From: Streptomyces sp. CB00316
GTDB lineage: Bacteria > Actinomycetota > Actinomycetes > Streptomycetales > Streptomycetaceae
Assembly: GCF_001905595.1 (NCBI RefSeq)
Contig: NZ_LIXI01000011.1
Coordinates: forward strand, 366,351 to 430,350
Length of the DNA stretch: 64,000 nucleotides
Direction: 5' to 3'
The position numbers and the translations under genes are program-made. The notes under the pieces are model-generated. The model did not search any database and was not told the DNA's origin. It was given only the letters and a program-made list of their open reading frames with translations. Below, piece by piece: positions 1 to 9,182 of this stretch. Numbering within the stretch: position 1 is the first letter of the stretch; each line of letters begins with the position of its first letter.

Positions 1-80
1 GGTCGTCCGCCCGGTCCCCGGCCGCCTCACGTGCCCGTCCGACGAGCCCCCACCACGTGTCAGTGTCCATGGTGAGGAGC

Positions 81-115
81 GTAGGAGGGGGGTGTGACAA
101 CGCCCCCCCTCCTAC
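81..115. terminator. Stem-loop at the end of the HEAT-repeat gene
   Basis: A 12-bp perfect stem (81-92 with 104-115, GTAGGAGGGGGG arm) with an 11-base loop. It overlaps the stop codon of the minus-strand gene that ends at 112, so it probably terminates that transcript. There is no U tract, as is common in Streptomyces. Bases 1-80 hold nothing I recognise. Confidence 0.6.
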
Positions 116-1548
116 CTCGGATCGCGCGGTCGGAGCGCCGGTGCGTCCGGCCCGATCCGGCTCCGTACCGCCGTCTGCACCTCGGCCTCCTCGGCCGGGT
201 CGGCGGCGAGCCTGCGCAGGCGTTCGGCGACGCGGATGTCTCCGGTCTCGGCGTGCAGGGCGGCCACCTCGCGGGTGGTTTCCTCGCAGTCCCACAGGCA
301 CTCCACCGCGAAGCCGGTCGCGAAGGAGGGGTCGGTGGCGGCGAGGGCGCGGGCGGCCCGGCCGCGCAGGTGCGAGGAGGACGTCTCGCGGTAGACGTGA
401 CGCAGTACGGGGGCGGCGCAGGCGATACCGAGGCGGCCGGTGCCGTCCACGAGGGTCCAGAGCCGGGGGGCGTCGGGTCCGTCGCCGCGTACGGCCTCCC
501 GCAGCGCGCCGAGGACTTGGGGAGCGTCCTGGGCGGTGCCGCGGCAGGCGAGGATCCCGGCGGCACAGGCGCCGAGGGCGTCGGGCCGCCGGGCCCAGCG
601 CCGGGCGCGTTCCACGGCGGCGTCCCCGCACATCCGCTCGAAGGCGGCGACGGCCGCGTCGGCGACCGTACGGGAGGGGCTGAGGGCGGCGGACTCGATG
701 AGGTCGAGGACGGCTGGGTCGGCCGCCTCGGTGAGGTAGTGCAGGGCGGCGCAGCGGGCGCCTTCGGAGCCGTCGCGGGCGGCCTCGATGATCTGGGGAC
801 GGTCTTCGGGGCCTGCGACGGCCGAGAGGCAGCGGGCCGCGGGGACGTGCAGTTCGCTGCCGCGTTCCAGGGCCTGCTGGGCCCAGTCGAAGACGGCCTG
901 GACGCTCCAGCCGGGGCGGGGACCACCGGGGCGCATCTGGCGCTGCCAGCGGTCGAACGAGCCCTGTTCGGTGGCGGCCCGCACGCGGGCGCCGACCGCC
1001 TCGCGCGGGTCGTCGGCCCAGAGCCGCCAGGGGCGCGGCTCGAAGGAGTCGCGTGCGGCTGCGGCGAGCTCGGCGGTGCCTTCCTCGGTGGCCGGAAAAC
1101 GACCCAGGACGGGCAGGGCGAGGGAGCGCAGGCCCGCGTCGTCGTCGCGCAGGGCGAGCTCGTCCAGGGCCCAGGCCCAGTTGGCACCGGTGGCCGCGTA
1201 GCGGCGGAGCAGCGCCAGGGCGTCGTCGCGTCCGTAGGAGGCGAGGTGGCCGAGGACGGAGAGCGCGAGGCCGGTACGGGAGTCCTCGGTGTCCGTGTGG
1301 TCGTCCGGGTCACCTAGGTGGCGCTCGATCTCTTCGATGCCGCCGTCGAGATCCAGGTACAGGCGTGCGTAGTAGAGGGAGCGGTTCTCCACCTGCCAGT
1401 CGTGACGAGGGTCGCTCACGACGCAGTGGTTGAGGGCCGCGAGGGCCTCGGGGCGCGGTGCGGCGAGCGCGTGGAGCGTGCCGTCGCCGCGGCCCCTCTG
1501 CAGCAGGCCGAGCAGGGTGCCGCTCGGCGCTATGAACGGATCGAACAT
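112..1548 (-). CDS. HEAT-repeat protein
   Basis: 478 aa from the ATG at 1548, chosen because the coherent protein begins MFDPFIAPSGTLLGLLQRG; upstream codons look like readthrough of non-coding DNA. The body is a chain of Ala/Leu-rich helical pairs of about 30-40 residues (for example around ALSVLGHLASYGRDDALALL and AIVALFE-like helices), the pattern of HEAT/armadillo solenoids. No catalytic motif, signal peptide or membrane segment is visible. Such proteins usually act as protein-binding scaffolds; no partner can be named. The next gene on the same strand starts about 290 bp upstream, so it is probably transcribed alone. Function unknown. Confidence 0.75.
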   Translation of the reverse strand: MFDPFIAPSGTLLGLLQRGRGDGTLHALAAPRPEALAALNHCVVSDPRHDWQVENRSLYYARLYLDLDGGIEEIERHLGDPDDHTDTEDSRTGLALSVLGHLASYGRDDALALLRRYAATGANWAWALDELALRDDDAGLRSLALPVLGRFPATEEGTAELAAAARDSFEPRPWRLWADDPREAVGARVRAATEQGSFDRWQRQMRPGGPRPGWSVQAVFDWAQQALERGSELHVPAARCLSAVAGPEDRPQIIEAARDGSEGARCAALHYLTEAADPAVLDLIESAALSPSRTVADAAVAAFERMCGDAAVERARRWARRPDALGACAAGILACRGTAQDAPQVLGALREAVRGDGPDAPRLWTLVDGTGRLGIACAAPVLRHVYRETSSSHLRGRAARALAATDPSFATGFAVECLWDCEETTREVAALHAETGDIRVAERLRRLAADPAEEAEVQTAVRSRIGPDAPALRPRDPR

Positions 1549-1838
1549 GGGAGAAAGCCTCACATCAAGCTGTCGACGCAACCGGGACTGTGCAGTGCCC
1601 CGTGCCCCGTGGGCACGAGGGGGTGTCCTGGGGACACCCCTACGCCGCGCAGCGACATGATCGGCCGACCGCCGTCTTGTGCTTGGTGTAGAGCATCTTC
1701 CTCTGCCTCTCGTCGGTGGCCCGAAACGGACCCGCGACGTCATGATGACCCAGCCATTTCGCCACCGCGACCACATTTACGACGGACCGGTCAGCAGATC
1801 TGTGGGCGGACATGCGTGCGGGCGCGTCCGCACGCGTC

Positions 1839-2231
1839 TCAACGGGCACCGAAGCGTTCCAGCAGGTCGGCCTTGCCGAACATCCGGGCCGTGTCCCGCG
1901 CGGACGGTGTTCCGGCGGCGGGGTCGGCGCCCGCGGTGAGCAGGGCGTCGATGACGGCGTCCTCGCCCTTGAAGACGGCTCCGGCCAGCGGGGTCTGGCC
2001 GCGGTCGTTGGCCCGGTCCGGGTCGGCGCCGCGGGCGACGAGGGCGGTGACCGCCCCGGCGTGCCCGTGGTAGGCGGCGAGCATGAGCAGCGAGTCGCCC
2101 CGGTCGTTGGTGAGGTTGGCGGGGACGCCGGCGTCGACGTACGCGGCGAGCGCCTCGGTCTCGCCGGTGCGGGCCAGGTCGAAGACCTTGGTCGCCAGCT
2201 CGACCACCTCGGGATCGGGAGATTCGCTCAT
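1839..2231 (-). CDS. Ankyrin-repeat protein
   Basis: 130 aa, ATG at 2231, preceded by AAGGAAGG about 12 bases upstream, which decides this start over a longer frame. Three to four ankyrin repeats fill the protein, with the typical G-(D/H)-(S/T)-LLMLAAYHGHAGAV pattern, TALVARGADPDRANDRGQTP and LLTAGADPAAG. No other domain is present, so it is a small single-domain cytoplasmic binding protein. Short ankyrin proteins of this type are common in Streptomyces; their targets are mostly unknown. It is divergent from the small membrane protein gene at 2554. Confidence 0.85.
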   Translation of the reverse strand: MSESPDPEVVELATKVFDLARTGETEALAAYVDAGVPANLTNDRGDSLLMLAAYHGHAGAVTALVARGADPDRANDRGQTPLAGAVFKGEDAVIDALLTAGADPAAGTPSARDTARMFGKADLLERFGAR

Positions 2232-2553
2232 CGCGCGGGCCGCCTTCCTTGACCGTGCGGCGGCTTTCACCGCCGCTGTTGACCGGGGGGTGTACGGCAG
2301 GGGGCCGTACGAGTGAATCGACAGGGTACTGCTCCGGGACGGACATGACCGGGGCCGGATACGGCAAAAGATCACCGCGGGTGACTCCTGCCCGGCACGG
2401 ACTTCGAAATACCGCGCGTGGGCCACAGGTTCCACTCCACCAGTCAAGTGAAAATGCGACTTATTCACTCAATTGCACCTTTTATCGCATAGATACTTCG
2501 CGTGATCCTGGAAGGACTCATGGTGACTGTCCCCTCAACCAGGAGATCCGCTC
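2232..2553. promoter_or_regulatory. Divergent intergenic region with an AT-rich core
   Basis: 322 bp between the divergent ankyrin gene and the small membrane protein gene. Roughly 2440-2500 is strikingly AT-rich for this genome (TTTTATCGCATAGATACTTC at about 2480), so it probably holds the promoter of the membrane protein / FtsK-like pair. I could not fit a clean -35/-10 pair. No small gene seen. Confidence 0.4.
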
Positions 2554-2748
2554 ATGATCCTTTCCATCTCGGGCGTGGTACTGCTCGCCATCGTCGTCTT
2601 CCTGTTCTTCAAGAAGGACGGGCTCAAGGCGTCCCACGCCATCGTCTGCGCGCTGTTCGGCTTCTACCTGGCCGGCACCGCGATCGCGCCGAGCATCACG
2701 GCAGGCGGGGCGAGCCTCGCCGGTCTGCTGGGCGGGATCAAGTTCTGA
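2554..2748 (+). CDS. Small two-helix membrane protein
   Basis: 64 aa with a ribosome site (AGGAG) shortly before the ATG. Two hydrophobic helices are seen: residues about 2-19 (ILSISGVVLLAIVVFLFF), followed by a KKDGLKASH loop, and about 27-45 (HAIVCALFGFYLAGTAIAP). The C terminus is Gly/Ala/Leu-rich. It lies 37 bp before the FtsK-like ATPase and is almost certainly co-transcribed with it. Small membrane proteins beside FtsK/Tra-like ATPases are known in actinomycete integrative elements, but no integrase, replication or spread gene is present here, so a chromosomal role is more likely. Function unknown. Confidence 0.85.
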   Translation: MILSISGVVLLAIVVFLFFKKDGLKASHAIVCALFGFYLAGTAIAPSITAGGASLAGLLGGIKF

Positions 2749-2785
2749 CGCTCCGCAACCGCTCCCACCCCTTCAGGAGACAGCT

Positions 2786-4423
2786 GTGGCACGGCGACCA
2801 CTCCCCCGCGTTCTGAGCAGCGGCAGCGCTTCGATCACTCGCAGCAGAGAGATCGCGCGCACGGCCGCCGACAGTGCCACCGATGTGCTCCATCCGCTGA
2901 TCACGATCCTGCGTGGTCTGCGGCTGCTGACCGTCTCCGGCCGGCAGAAGTGGGCCGCGACACCCAAGGAACGGCGTGGTCCCAAGCTGTTCCTGGCCGC
3001 GGCCTGCGTGCTCGCCGTGGCGCTCGTGCCGTACGGGCCGATCCTGGCCCTGATCACGGTGATGGGCGCCGCCGCGTGGAAGGGGCGGGAGCGGACCCCC
3101 GTGAAGACCGGCCCGGACGAGGCGGAGTCCACCCGCCTGCGCGCGCTGTACGAGGCGCTCGTGCCGTACTTCTCGGTGCCCGACGATCCAGACCCCCTGT
3201 TCGCCCACGGCGGCGACTGGGAGAAGGCCTTCGACGAGTACGCCTTCGACACCGACGGGCGGATCTCCCGCCTCCAGGTCTCCTACCCGGCGTACTTCAC
3301 CGACGGCGAGGCCGCCGCCCGGTCCCGGATCGAACAGCTGCTGCACACGAAGTCGGGCCGCGCCCGTGAGTACCACTTCGCCTGGGACGAGGAGGCCAAC
3401 CGCCTCGTCATGACCGTCCCGGCCCCTCTGTCGACCTCGATCGCCGCCCAGCACTTCGTGACCGCCCCCGGCGAGACGGTCCTCGGCTTCACCGACCCCG
3501 ACGCGGTCCGGCGCACCGTCCCGGTCCGCGACGGCGACACGACCGTGGACGCCTCCCCCGTCGTCTGGCGGACCGGCAACCGCTCCACCGAACCCCACCT
3601 GCTGGCCGTTGGGCAGCCCGGCAGCGGCACCACCACCCTGGTCCGCTCCATCGCCCTCCAGGCTCTCCAGCAGGGCGATGTCCTCGTCGTCGACGGCAGC
3701 GGGACGGGTGAGTACGGCGCCCTCATCGACTGCCCCGGCGTCCTCGCCGTGGAGTCCGGCCTCAGCGGGGCGCTGGCCACCCTGGAGTGGGCCACACACG
3801 AGACGGAACGGCGGCTGATCTTCGCCAACCGGGCCCGGCAAGGGGGCCACCCCGTCCCCGAGGACATCAAGCGCCCGCTCTGGATCCTGCTGGACCGCCC
3901 CGGCATCCTCGGCCACCTCGCGGCGGCCGACGGCAGGCCCGACCCGCAGGAGCTGCTCCAGGTACCGCTGCGGCACGGGCGGGCGGCGGGCGTCACCGTG
4001 GTCCTGGCCGACCAGTTCGACGCCGTGGAGACCCTCAACGAGACCGTACGGACCCACACCCGGGCCCGCGTCGTCCTCGGCCCCGCCTCCCGCGAGCAGA
4101 TCACCGCCGTGCTGGGCGAGGGGCCGAACACCACCCCGCCGCCGGAGGTCCCGGCGGGGCGGGGGTACGCGCGCCTGGGCACCGGGCCGGTGCTGCGCCT
4201 CCAGGTCCCGGCGACCCCGGACCCGTACGACGACGCCACGAGCGAGACGCACCGGCAGGCGGTCCTGGACGTGCTGCCGGAGCGACCGGGCGCGGAGCCC
4301 GACGCACCGGCCGACGACGCTCCCGGCTCCCACGACGAGGACACCGCTCAGGTTCCGGTGGCCGTGGAGGCCGCGCCGACCGGGCAGCTCGCCAAGGCAC
4401 AGGCGGCGATCGCCGAGGGGTGA
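2786..4423 (+). CDS. FtsK/SpoIIIE-like protein with degenerate P-loop
   Basis: 545 aa, GTG start with CAGGAGA 5-11 bases upstream. Residues about 68-100 form hydrophobic membrane segments (LFLAAACVLAVALVPYGPIL). A soluble domain follows, with an FtsK-type nucleotide-binding region. The P-loop reads GQPGSGTTTLVRS at about 275, so the usual GKS/T lysine is replaced by Thr; the Walker B position reads PLWILLDRPG at about 365, lacking DE. The C-terminal 80 residues are acidic and low-complexity. Known FtsK/TraB proteins pump DNA through membranes using ATP; with both motifs altered this copy may bind but not hydrolyse nucleotide. It is paired with the membrane protein at 2554. Confidence 0.8.
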   Translation: MARRPLPRVLSSGSASITRSREIARTAADSATDVLHPLITILRGLRLLTVSGRQKWAATPKERRGPKLFLAAACVLAVALVPYGPILALITVMGAAAWKGRERTPVKTGPDEAESTRLRALYEALVPYFSVPDDPDPLFAHGGDWEKAFDEYAFDTDGRISRLQVSYPAYFTDGEAAARSRIEQLLHTKSGRAREYHFAWDEEANRLVMTVPAPLSTSIAAQHFVTAPGETVLGFTDPDAVRRTVPVRDGDTTVDASPVVWRTGNRSTEPHLLAVGQPGSGTTTLVRSIALQALQQGDVLVVDGSGTGEYGALIDCPGVLAVESGLSGALATLEWATHETERRLIFANRARQGGHPVPEDIKRPLWILLDRPGILGHLAAADGRPDPQELLQVPLRHGRAAGVTVVLADQFDAVETLNETVRTHTRARVVLGPASREQITAVLGEGPNTTPPPEVPAGRGYARLGTGPVLRLQVPATPDPYDDATSETHRQAVLDVLPERPGAEPDAPADDAPGSHDEDTAQVPVAVEAAPTGQLAKAQAAIAEG

Positions 4424-4526
4424 GCCCTCGGGCCGGCACGGAAGACACAGCGGGCCGGGAGACGGGCCGGACAGCCCGCTCCCCGCCCGCAGGCGTTCCC
4501 CGTAACCCTCAGGCCGCCCAAGCCGC

Positions 4527-6026
4527 TCAGGCCACGAAGCTGCGGGGCGCGTCCGCCCCCACGCCCGCGCCGGAGCGCACCAGCTCCACCGCCGCCGCGA
4601 GCCGGACCGCCGCCTCCTCCGCGACCGGGCCGCCCACTGTGAAGGGCAGCCGCACATAGCCCTCGAACGCCCCGTCGACCCCGAACCGCGGGCCCGAGGG
4701 CACCCGTACGCCGACGCGCTCACCCGCCACCGCCAGCCGGGAGCCGGAGAGGCCGCCCGTGCGCACCCAGAGGGTGAGCCCGCCGCGCGGCACCGCGAAC
4801 TCCCAGTCCGGCAGCTCCCTGCGGACCGCGGCTACGAGCTCGTCGCGGTTCTGACGTGCCTGGTCCCGGCGGATCTCGACCGCCTGCTCCCAGCCGCCCG
4901 TACCCATCAGCCAGTTGATGGCGAGCTGTTCCAGGACCGGGGTGCCCATGTCCGCGTAGGCGCGGGCGGAGACCAGGGAGCGGATGACGTCCGGGGCGGC
5001 CCGCACCCAGCCGATCCGCATCCCGGCCCAGAACGCCTTGCTGGCCGAGCCGACGGTGAGCACCGTGCTGCCGGCCGGGTCGAAGGCGCAGACCCGGCGG
5101 GGCATGGCGATGTCGGCGTCCAGCCGGAGCTCGGTCATCGTCTCGTCCACGACCAGTACGGTGCCGGCGGAGCGGGCGGCTTCGACCAGATCCCGCCGCT
5201 GCTGCTCGTCGGCGAGGGCGCCGGTCGGATTGTGGAAGTCTGCCACCACATAGGCGAGCCGGGGCGCCGAGTCGCGCAGCGCCTGACGCCACCGGTTCAT
5301 GTCCCAGCCGCCGATGCCCTCCTCCATCGCCACCGGGACGAGGCGGGCGCCCGTCTCCCGCATGAGCTGGAGGATGTTGGCGTACGAAGGGGACTCGACC
5401 GCGATCCGTTCGCCGCGGCCCGCGAAGAGGTGACAGATGGCGTCGATGGCACCCATCGCGCCGGTGGTGACCATGATCTGTTCGGGCATGGTGGGGATGC
5501 CGAGCGCGGTGTAGCGGTCGGCGATCGTCCGCCGCAGCGCGGGCAGTCCGGCCGGGTAGTCGCCGTGCGTGTGGGCGTACGGCGGCAGCTCCTCCACCGC
5601 CCCCTGGAAGGCGCGGGTCAGCCAGGGCTCGGGGGCGGGCAGCGAGGCGCAGCCCAGGTCGATCATCGAGCCGAGCGACTCCGGGGGCAGCGGTTCGAGG
5701 CCCCGGGCGGGCAGCGGGTTCCCGGCCGGGACAGCGGTCCAGCTGCCCGCGCCGCGCCGCGACTCCAGGAACCCCTCCGCGCGCAGCGCCTCGTAGGCGG
5801 CTGCGACGGTGGTGCGGCTGACGGAGAGGGCGAGGGCGAGTTCACGTTCGGCGGGCAGCCGGGCGGCGACCGGGACCCGGCCCTCCAGCACCAGCAGCCG
5901 CACGCCGTCGGCGAGCGCGCGGTAGGCGGGCGGCTTCCGTCCGGTCGGGCCGGTGGGCCGGGGCTGCTGGGCCTGGAGTTGCCGCGCGAGCTGAGCTGCC
6001 CCCACTGTCGAAGTCCACTGCGTCAT
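4527..6026 (-). CDS. MocR/PdxR-type GntR regulator (HTH-aminotransferase fusion)
   Basis: 499 aa, ATG at 6026; GGAAGG lies about 13 bases upstream. Residues about 30-105 form a GntR winged helix (RLPAERELALALSVSRTTV, AYEALRAEGFLESR). From about 130 on it has a class I aminotransferase fold: HNPTGA, VVDETMTEL and SASKAFWAGMRIGWVR, whose Lys is the PLP-binding position. MocR proteins use PLP or amino compounds as effectors and usually control neighbouring genes. Here the divergent gene 102 bp away encodes a YczE-type membrane protein, a known MocR partner arrangement. It probably controls that gene and itself. Confidence 0.9.
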   Translation of the reverse strand: MTQWTSTVGAAQLARQLQAQQPRPTGPTGRKPPAYRALADGVRLLVLEGRVPVAARLPAERELALALSVSRTTVAAAYEALRAEGFLESRRGAGSWTAVPAGNPLPARGLEPLPPESLGSMIDLGCASLPAPEPWLTRAFQGAVEELPPYAHTHGDYPAGLPALRRTIADRYTALGIPTMPEQIMVTTGAMGAIDAICHLFAGRGERIAVESPSYANILQLMRETGARLVPVAMEEGIGGWDMNRWRQALRDSAPRLAYVVADFHNPTGALADEQQRRDLVEAARSAGTVLVVDETMTELRLDADIAMPRRVCAFDPAGSTVLTVGSASKAFWAGMRIGWVRAAPDVIRSLVSARAYADMGTPVLEQLAINWLMGTGGWEQAVEIRRDQARQNRDELVAAVRRELPDWEFAVPRGGLTLWVRTGGLSGSRLAVAGERVGVRVPSGPRFGVDGAFEGYVRLPFTVGGPVAEEAAVRLAAAVELVRSGAGVGADAPRSFVA

Positions 6027-6128
6027 CGAAATCAGTCCACCTTCCTCGAATTGGCCATGGTTGGCGGCCGATCCCCTGCCACAGGGTGACATGCAGCAGT
6101 CCACTACCACCACACCAGGGGGCAACAC

Positions 6129-6824
6129 GTGTCCGACACCACCGCCCGGAGCGACACCCACCTCACCCGGCGGCTGGTCCAGCTGTACGTCGGTCTGACG
6201 CTGTACGGGGCGAGTTCGGCGCTCCTCGTCCGCGCCGAACTCGGCCTGGAGCCGTGGGGCGTCCTGCACCAGGGCCTCACCGAGCTGACCGGCATCTCGA
6301 TCGGCGTCGTCTCGATCATCGTCGGCGCGATCGTGCTGCTGCTGTGGATACCGCTGCGGCAGCGCCCCGGGCTCGGCACCGTCTCCAACGTCTTCGTGGT
6401 CGGCCTGGCGATGGACGGGACGCTCGCCCTCGTCGGCGACCTCGACGGCTTCGGGGTCCGGATCCCGGTGATGGCCCTGGGCATCCTGCTCAACGGGGTG
6501 GCGACCGGGCTCTACATCGCGGCCCGCTTCGGCCCCGGTCCGCGCGACGGGCTGATGACCGGGCTCAACCGGGCGACCGGACGCTCCATCCGGCTGGTGC
6601 GTACGGCGATCGAGGTGGCCGTCGTCGTCACCGGCTTCCTGCTGGGCGGCTCGCTCGGCGCCGGCACGGTCCTGTACGCCCTGGCGATCGGCCCGCTGGC
6701 CCAGCTCTTCCTGCGGGTCTTCGCACTCCCCGCGCCCGCCACGGCGACCGTCACCCCCGCGCCGCCCGCCGGACCCGACCCCGTTGCCACCCCTCCATCC
6801 GGGCAGGCCATACTGCCGCAGTGA
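6129..6824 (+). CDS. YczE/YitT-family integral membrane protein
   Basis: 231 aa, GTG start 7 bases after AGGGGG. Five or so hydrophobic helices: about 14-33 (LVQLYVGLTLYGASSALLVR), 50-75 (GISIGVVSIIVGAIVLLLWI), 85-105, 110-140 and 155-195. The motif EPWGVLHQGLTELTGIS is typical of the YczE family. In Bacillus, YczE affects polyketide production by an unclear mechanism; its transport substrate is unknown. It is divergent from the MocR regulator and its stop overlaps the GTG of the following glycerophosphodiesterase by 4 bases (GTGA), so the two are translationally coupled. Confidence 0.85.
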   Translation: MSDTTARSDTHLTRRLVQLYVGLTLYGASSALLVRAELGLEPWGVLHQGLTELTGISIGVVSIIVGAIVLLLWIPLRQRPGLGTVSNVFVVGLAMDGTLALVGDLDGFGVRIPVMALGILLNGVATGLYIAARFGPGPRDGLMTGLNRATGRSIRLVRTAIEVAVVVTGFLLGGSLGAGTVLYALAIGPLAQLFLRVFALPAPATATVTPAPPAGPDPVATPPSGQAILPQ

Positions 6825-7585
6825 AACCGAGCCGCCACCCCTATCTGGATCACGCGACACCCATTGCCTTCGCCCACCGCGGCGGTGCGGCGGACGGGGT
6901 GGAGAACACCGCGGCCGCCTTCCGCCGGGCGGCGACCGCGGGCTACCGCTACTTCGAGACCGACGTGCACACCACGGCGGACGGCCGCCTCGTCGCCTTC
7001 CACGACCCGACACTGGACCGGGTCACCGACGCCACGGGAAGGATCTCCACGCTGCCCTGGAGCGAGGTGCGCCGGGCCAGGGTCGGGGGCATCGAGCCCC
7101 TCCCTCTCCTCGAGGAGCTGCTGGAGGAGTTCCCCGAGGCCCGCTGGAACGTGGACGTCAAGGCGGAACCGGCGCTGGAACCCCTCCTGGAGCTGATCCG
7201 CAGGACCGACGCCTGGGACCGGGTCTGCGTCGGCTCGTTCTCGGAGACCCGGGTGGCCCGCGCGCACCGCCTGGCGGGCCCGCGCCTGGCCACCTCGTAC
7301 GGGGTGCGCGGTGTCCTGGGGCTGCGGCTGCGCTCGTACGGGATCTGGGCGGCGCTGCGGGCGGGCGCGGTCTGCGCGCAGGTTCCGGAGCGGCAGAGCG
7401 GCATCCCGGTGGCTGACGCCCGTTTCGTCCGTACGGCGCACGCGCTCGGCCTCCAGGTGCACGTCTGGACGGTCAACGAGCCCGAACGGATGGCGGCCCT
7501 CCTGGACCTCGGGGTGGATGGCATCATGACCGATCACATCGAGACGCTGCGTACGGTGCTGAGCGAGCGAGGGGCCTGGGCCTGA
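6821..7585 (+). CDS. Glycerophosphodiester phosphodiesterase
   Basis: 254 aa from the GTG at 6821, which overlaps the yczE-like stop codon. The sequence starts with the catalytic signature AFAHRGGAADGVENT (His and Arg of HRG, Glu-Asn) and ETDVHTTADGRLVAFHDPTL, which carries the metal-binding E, D and second catalytic His. Later motifs WNVDVK and HVWTVNEPERM, and GVDGIMTDH near the C terminus, complete the GDPD TIM barrel. It hydrolyses glycerophosphodiesters to glycerol 3-phosphate and an alcohol. There is no signal peptide, so it should be cytoplasmic. Confidence 0.92.
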   Translation: MKPSRHPYLDHATPIAFAHRGGAADGVENTAAAFRRAATAGYRYFETDVHTTADGRLVAFHDPTLDRVTDATGRISTLPWSEVRRARVGGIEPLPLLEELLEEFPEARWNVDVKAEPALEPLLELIRRTDAWDRVCVGSFSETRVARAHRLAGPRLATSYGVRGVLGLRLRSYGIWAALRAGAVCAQVPERQSGIPVADARFVRTAHALGLQVHVWTVNEPERMAALLDLGVDGIMTDHIETLRTVLSERGAWA

Positions 7586-7631
7586 CGCCGGGCCCGTCCG
7601 CGTCCGCACGCGACGACCGAGGGGGCGCGGG

Positions 7632-9005
7632 TTGAGCACCGGGACCGCAGGAACAGCCGATCCGGCCGGACGGCCGCCGGGCGACGGGCCGGCCGCCGCC
7701 CGCAAGCGCGAGCAGCACGGCTGGTACTTCTACGACTTCGCCTGCTCCGTCTACTCCACCAGCGTGCTGACCGTCTTCCTCGGTCCGTATCTGACGTCGA
7801 TCGCCAAGGCCGCGGCTGATCCCGACGGCTTCGTGCACCCGCTGGGCATACCCGTGCGCGCGGGCTCGCTGTTCGCGTACTCCGTCTCGGCCTCCATCGT
7901 GGTGGCCGTCATCCTGATGCCGATCGTGGGCGCGGCGGCGGACCGTACGGGCCGTAAGAAGCCGCTGCTGGCGGCGGCCGCCTATACGGGTGCCGCGGCG
8001 ACGGCGGGAATGTTCTTCCTGGACGGTCACCGCTATCTGCTGGGCGCGTTCCTGCTGATCGTGGCGAACGCGTCGATCTCCGTGTCGATGGTCCTCTACA
8101 ACGCCTATCTGCCGCAGATCGCCGAGCCGGAGGAGCGGGACGCTGTCTCCTCGCGCGGCTGGGCCTTCGGCTACACCTCGGGCGCCCTGGTCCTCGTCCT
8201 CAACCTGGTCCTGTACACCGGCCACGAGTCCTTCGGTCTAGCGGAGTCCGACGCGGTACGGATCTGCCTCGCGTCGGCGGGCGTGTGGTGGGGCGCGTTC
8301 ACCCTCGTACCGCTGCGCCGGCTGCGGGACCGGCGGGTGGCACCGGACGGCGAGGGGGCGGTCGGCTCCGGCTGGAAACAGCTGCGGGCGACCCTCAAGG
8401 ACATGCGGCGCCATCCGCTGACGCTCTCGTTCCTGCTGGCGTACCTCGTCTACAACGACGGCATCCAGACAGTGATCTCCCAGGCCTCCCTCTACGGCTC
8501 CGAGGAGCTGGGCCTCGACCAGACGACCCTGATCGTCGCCGTCCTGCTGGTGCAGATCCTGGCGGTGGCGGGGGCGCTCGGCATGGGCCGGCTCGCCCGG
8601 GTGTACGGCACCAAGCGCACCATCCTGGGCTCGCTCGTCGTGTGGACCGCGATCCTGATCTCCGCCTATCTGCTGCCCGCCGACGCGCCCGTCTTCTTCT
8701 TCGTTCTCGCGGCAGCCATCGGGCTCGTGCTGGGCGGCAGCCAGGCACTGTCCCGCTCGCTCTTCTCCCACTTGGTGCCGCGCGGCAAGGAGGCGGAGTA
8801 CTTCTCGGCCTACGAGATGAGCGACCGCGGTCTGAGCTGGCTGGGGCCCCTGGTGTTCGGCCTGGCGTACCAGCTGACCGGCAGCTACCGGGAGGCGATC
8901 ATCTCCCTGATCGTCTTCTTCGCCCTCGGCGCGGTGCTGCTCGCGCGGGTGCCGGTGCGGCGTGCGATCACAGCCGCGGGCAATCCCGTGCCGGAACGGA
9001 TTTAG
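7632..9005 (+). CDS. UMF1/Atg22-family MFS transporter
   Basis: 457 aa, TTG start with GAGGGGGC just upstream. About 12 membrane helices. The N terminus QHGWYFYDFACSVYSTSVLTVF (split here as QHGWYFYDFAC and SVYSTSVL) is the hallmark of the UMF1 group related to yeast Atg22. Other family motifs: GAAADRTGRKKPLLA (MFS motif A), LPQIAEPEERDAVSSRGWA, YLVYNDGIQTVI and GGSQALSRSLFSHLVPRGKE. Yeast Atg22 exports amino acids from vacuoles; the bacterial substrate is not established. It follows the GDPD gene by 46 bp and may share its transcript. Confidence 0.88.
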   Translation: MSTGTAGTADPAGRPPGDGPAAARKREQHGWYFYDFACSVYSTSVLTVFLGPYLTSIAKAAADPDGFVHPLGIPVRAGSLFAYSVSASIVVAVILMPIVGAAADRTGRKKPLLAAAAYTGAAATAGMFFLDGHRYLLGAFLLIVANASISVSMVLYNAYLPQIAEPEERDAVSSRGWAFGYTSGALVLVLNLVLYTGHESFGLAESDAVRICLASAGVWWGAFTLVPLRRLRDRRVAPDGEGAVGSGWKQLRATLKDMRRHPLTLSFLLAYLVYNDGIQTVISQASLYGSEELGLDQTTLIVAVLLVQILAVAGALGMGRLARVYGTKRTILGSLVVWTAILISAYLLPADAPVFFFVLAAAIGLVLGGSQALSRSLFSHLVPRGKEAEYFSAYEMSDRGLSWLGPLVFGLAYQLTGSYREAIISLIVFFALGAVLLARVPVRRAITAAGNPVPERI

Positions 9006-9182
9006 ACGTTGAAGTCAAAGGCCGGTAGTATACGTCTTTGGCCTGCCCGGAGGACCGTTACTGCGAGTGGAAGCAGCTCAACCGTTGGGTGACAACACCC
9101 TCCAGAGGTGACAAACCGGGCAAGGGTGGGTACCCAACCCAGATAAAGCAGCGGCACGAACGGGCGACGCATGACCGGCGAC

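Noticed and set aside
2554..4423. Part of an integrative conjugative element
   Set aside because: No integrase, excisionase, replication protein, tRNA or attachment-site repeat is present nearby.
2738..4723. A 661-codon minus-strand frame opposite the FtsK-like gene
   Set aside because: High-GC shadow frame without domain motifs or a ribosome site.
9004..9037. Inverted repeat AGACGT / ACGTCT after the UMF1 transporter
   Set aside because: Arms only 6 bp with a 22-base spacer; expected by chance at this GC content.
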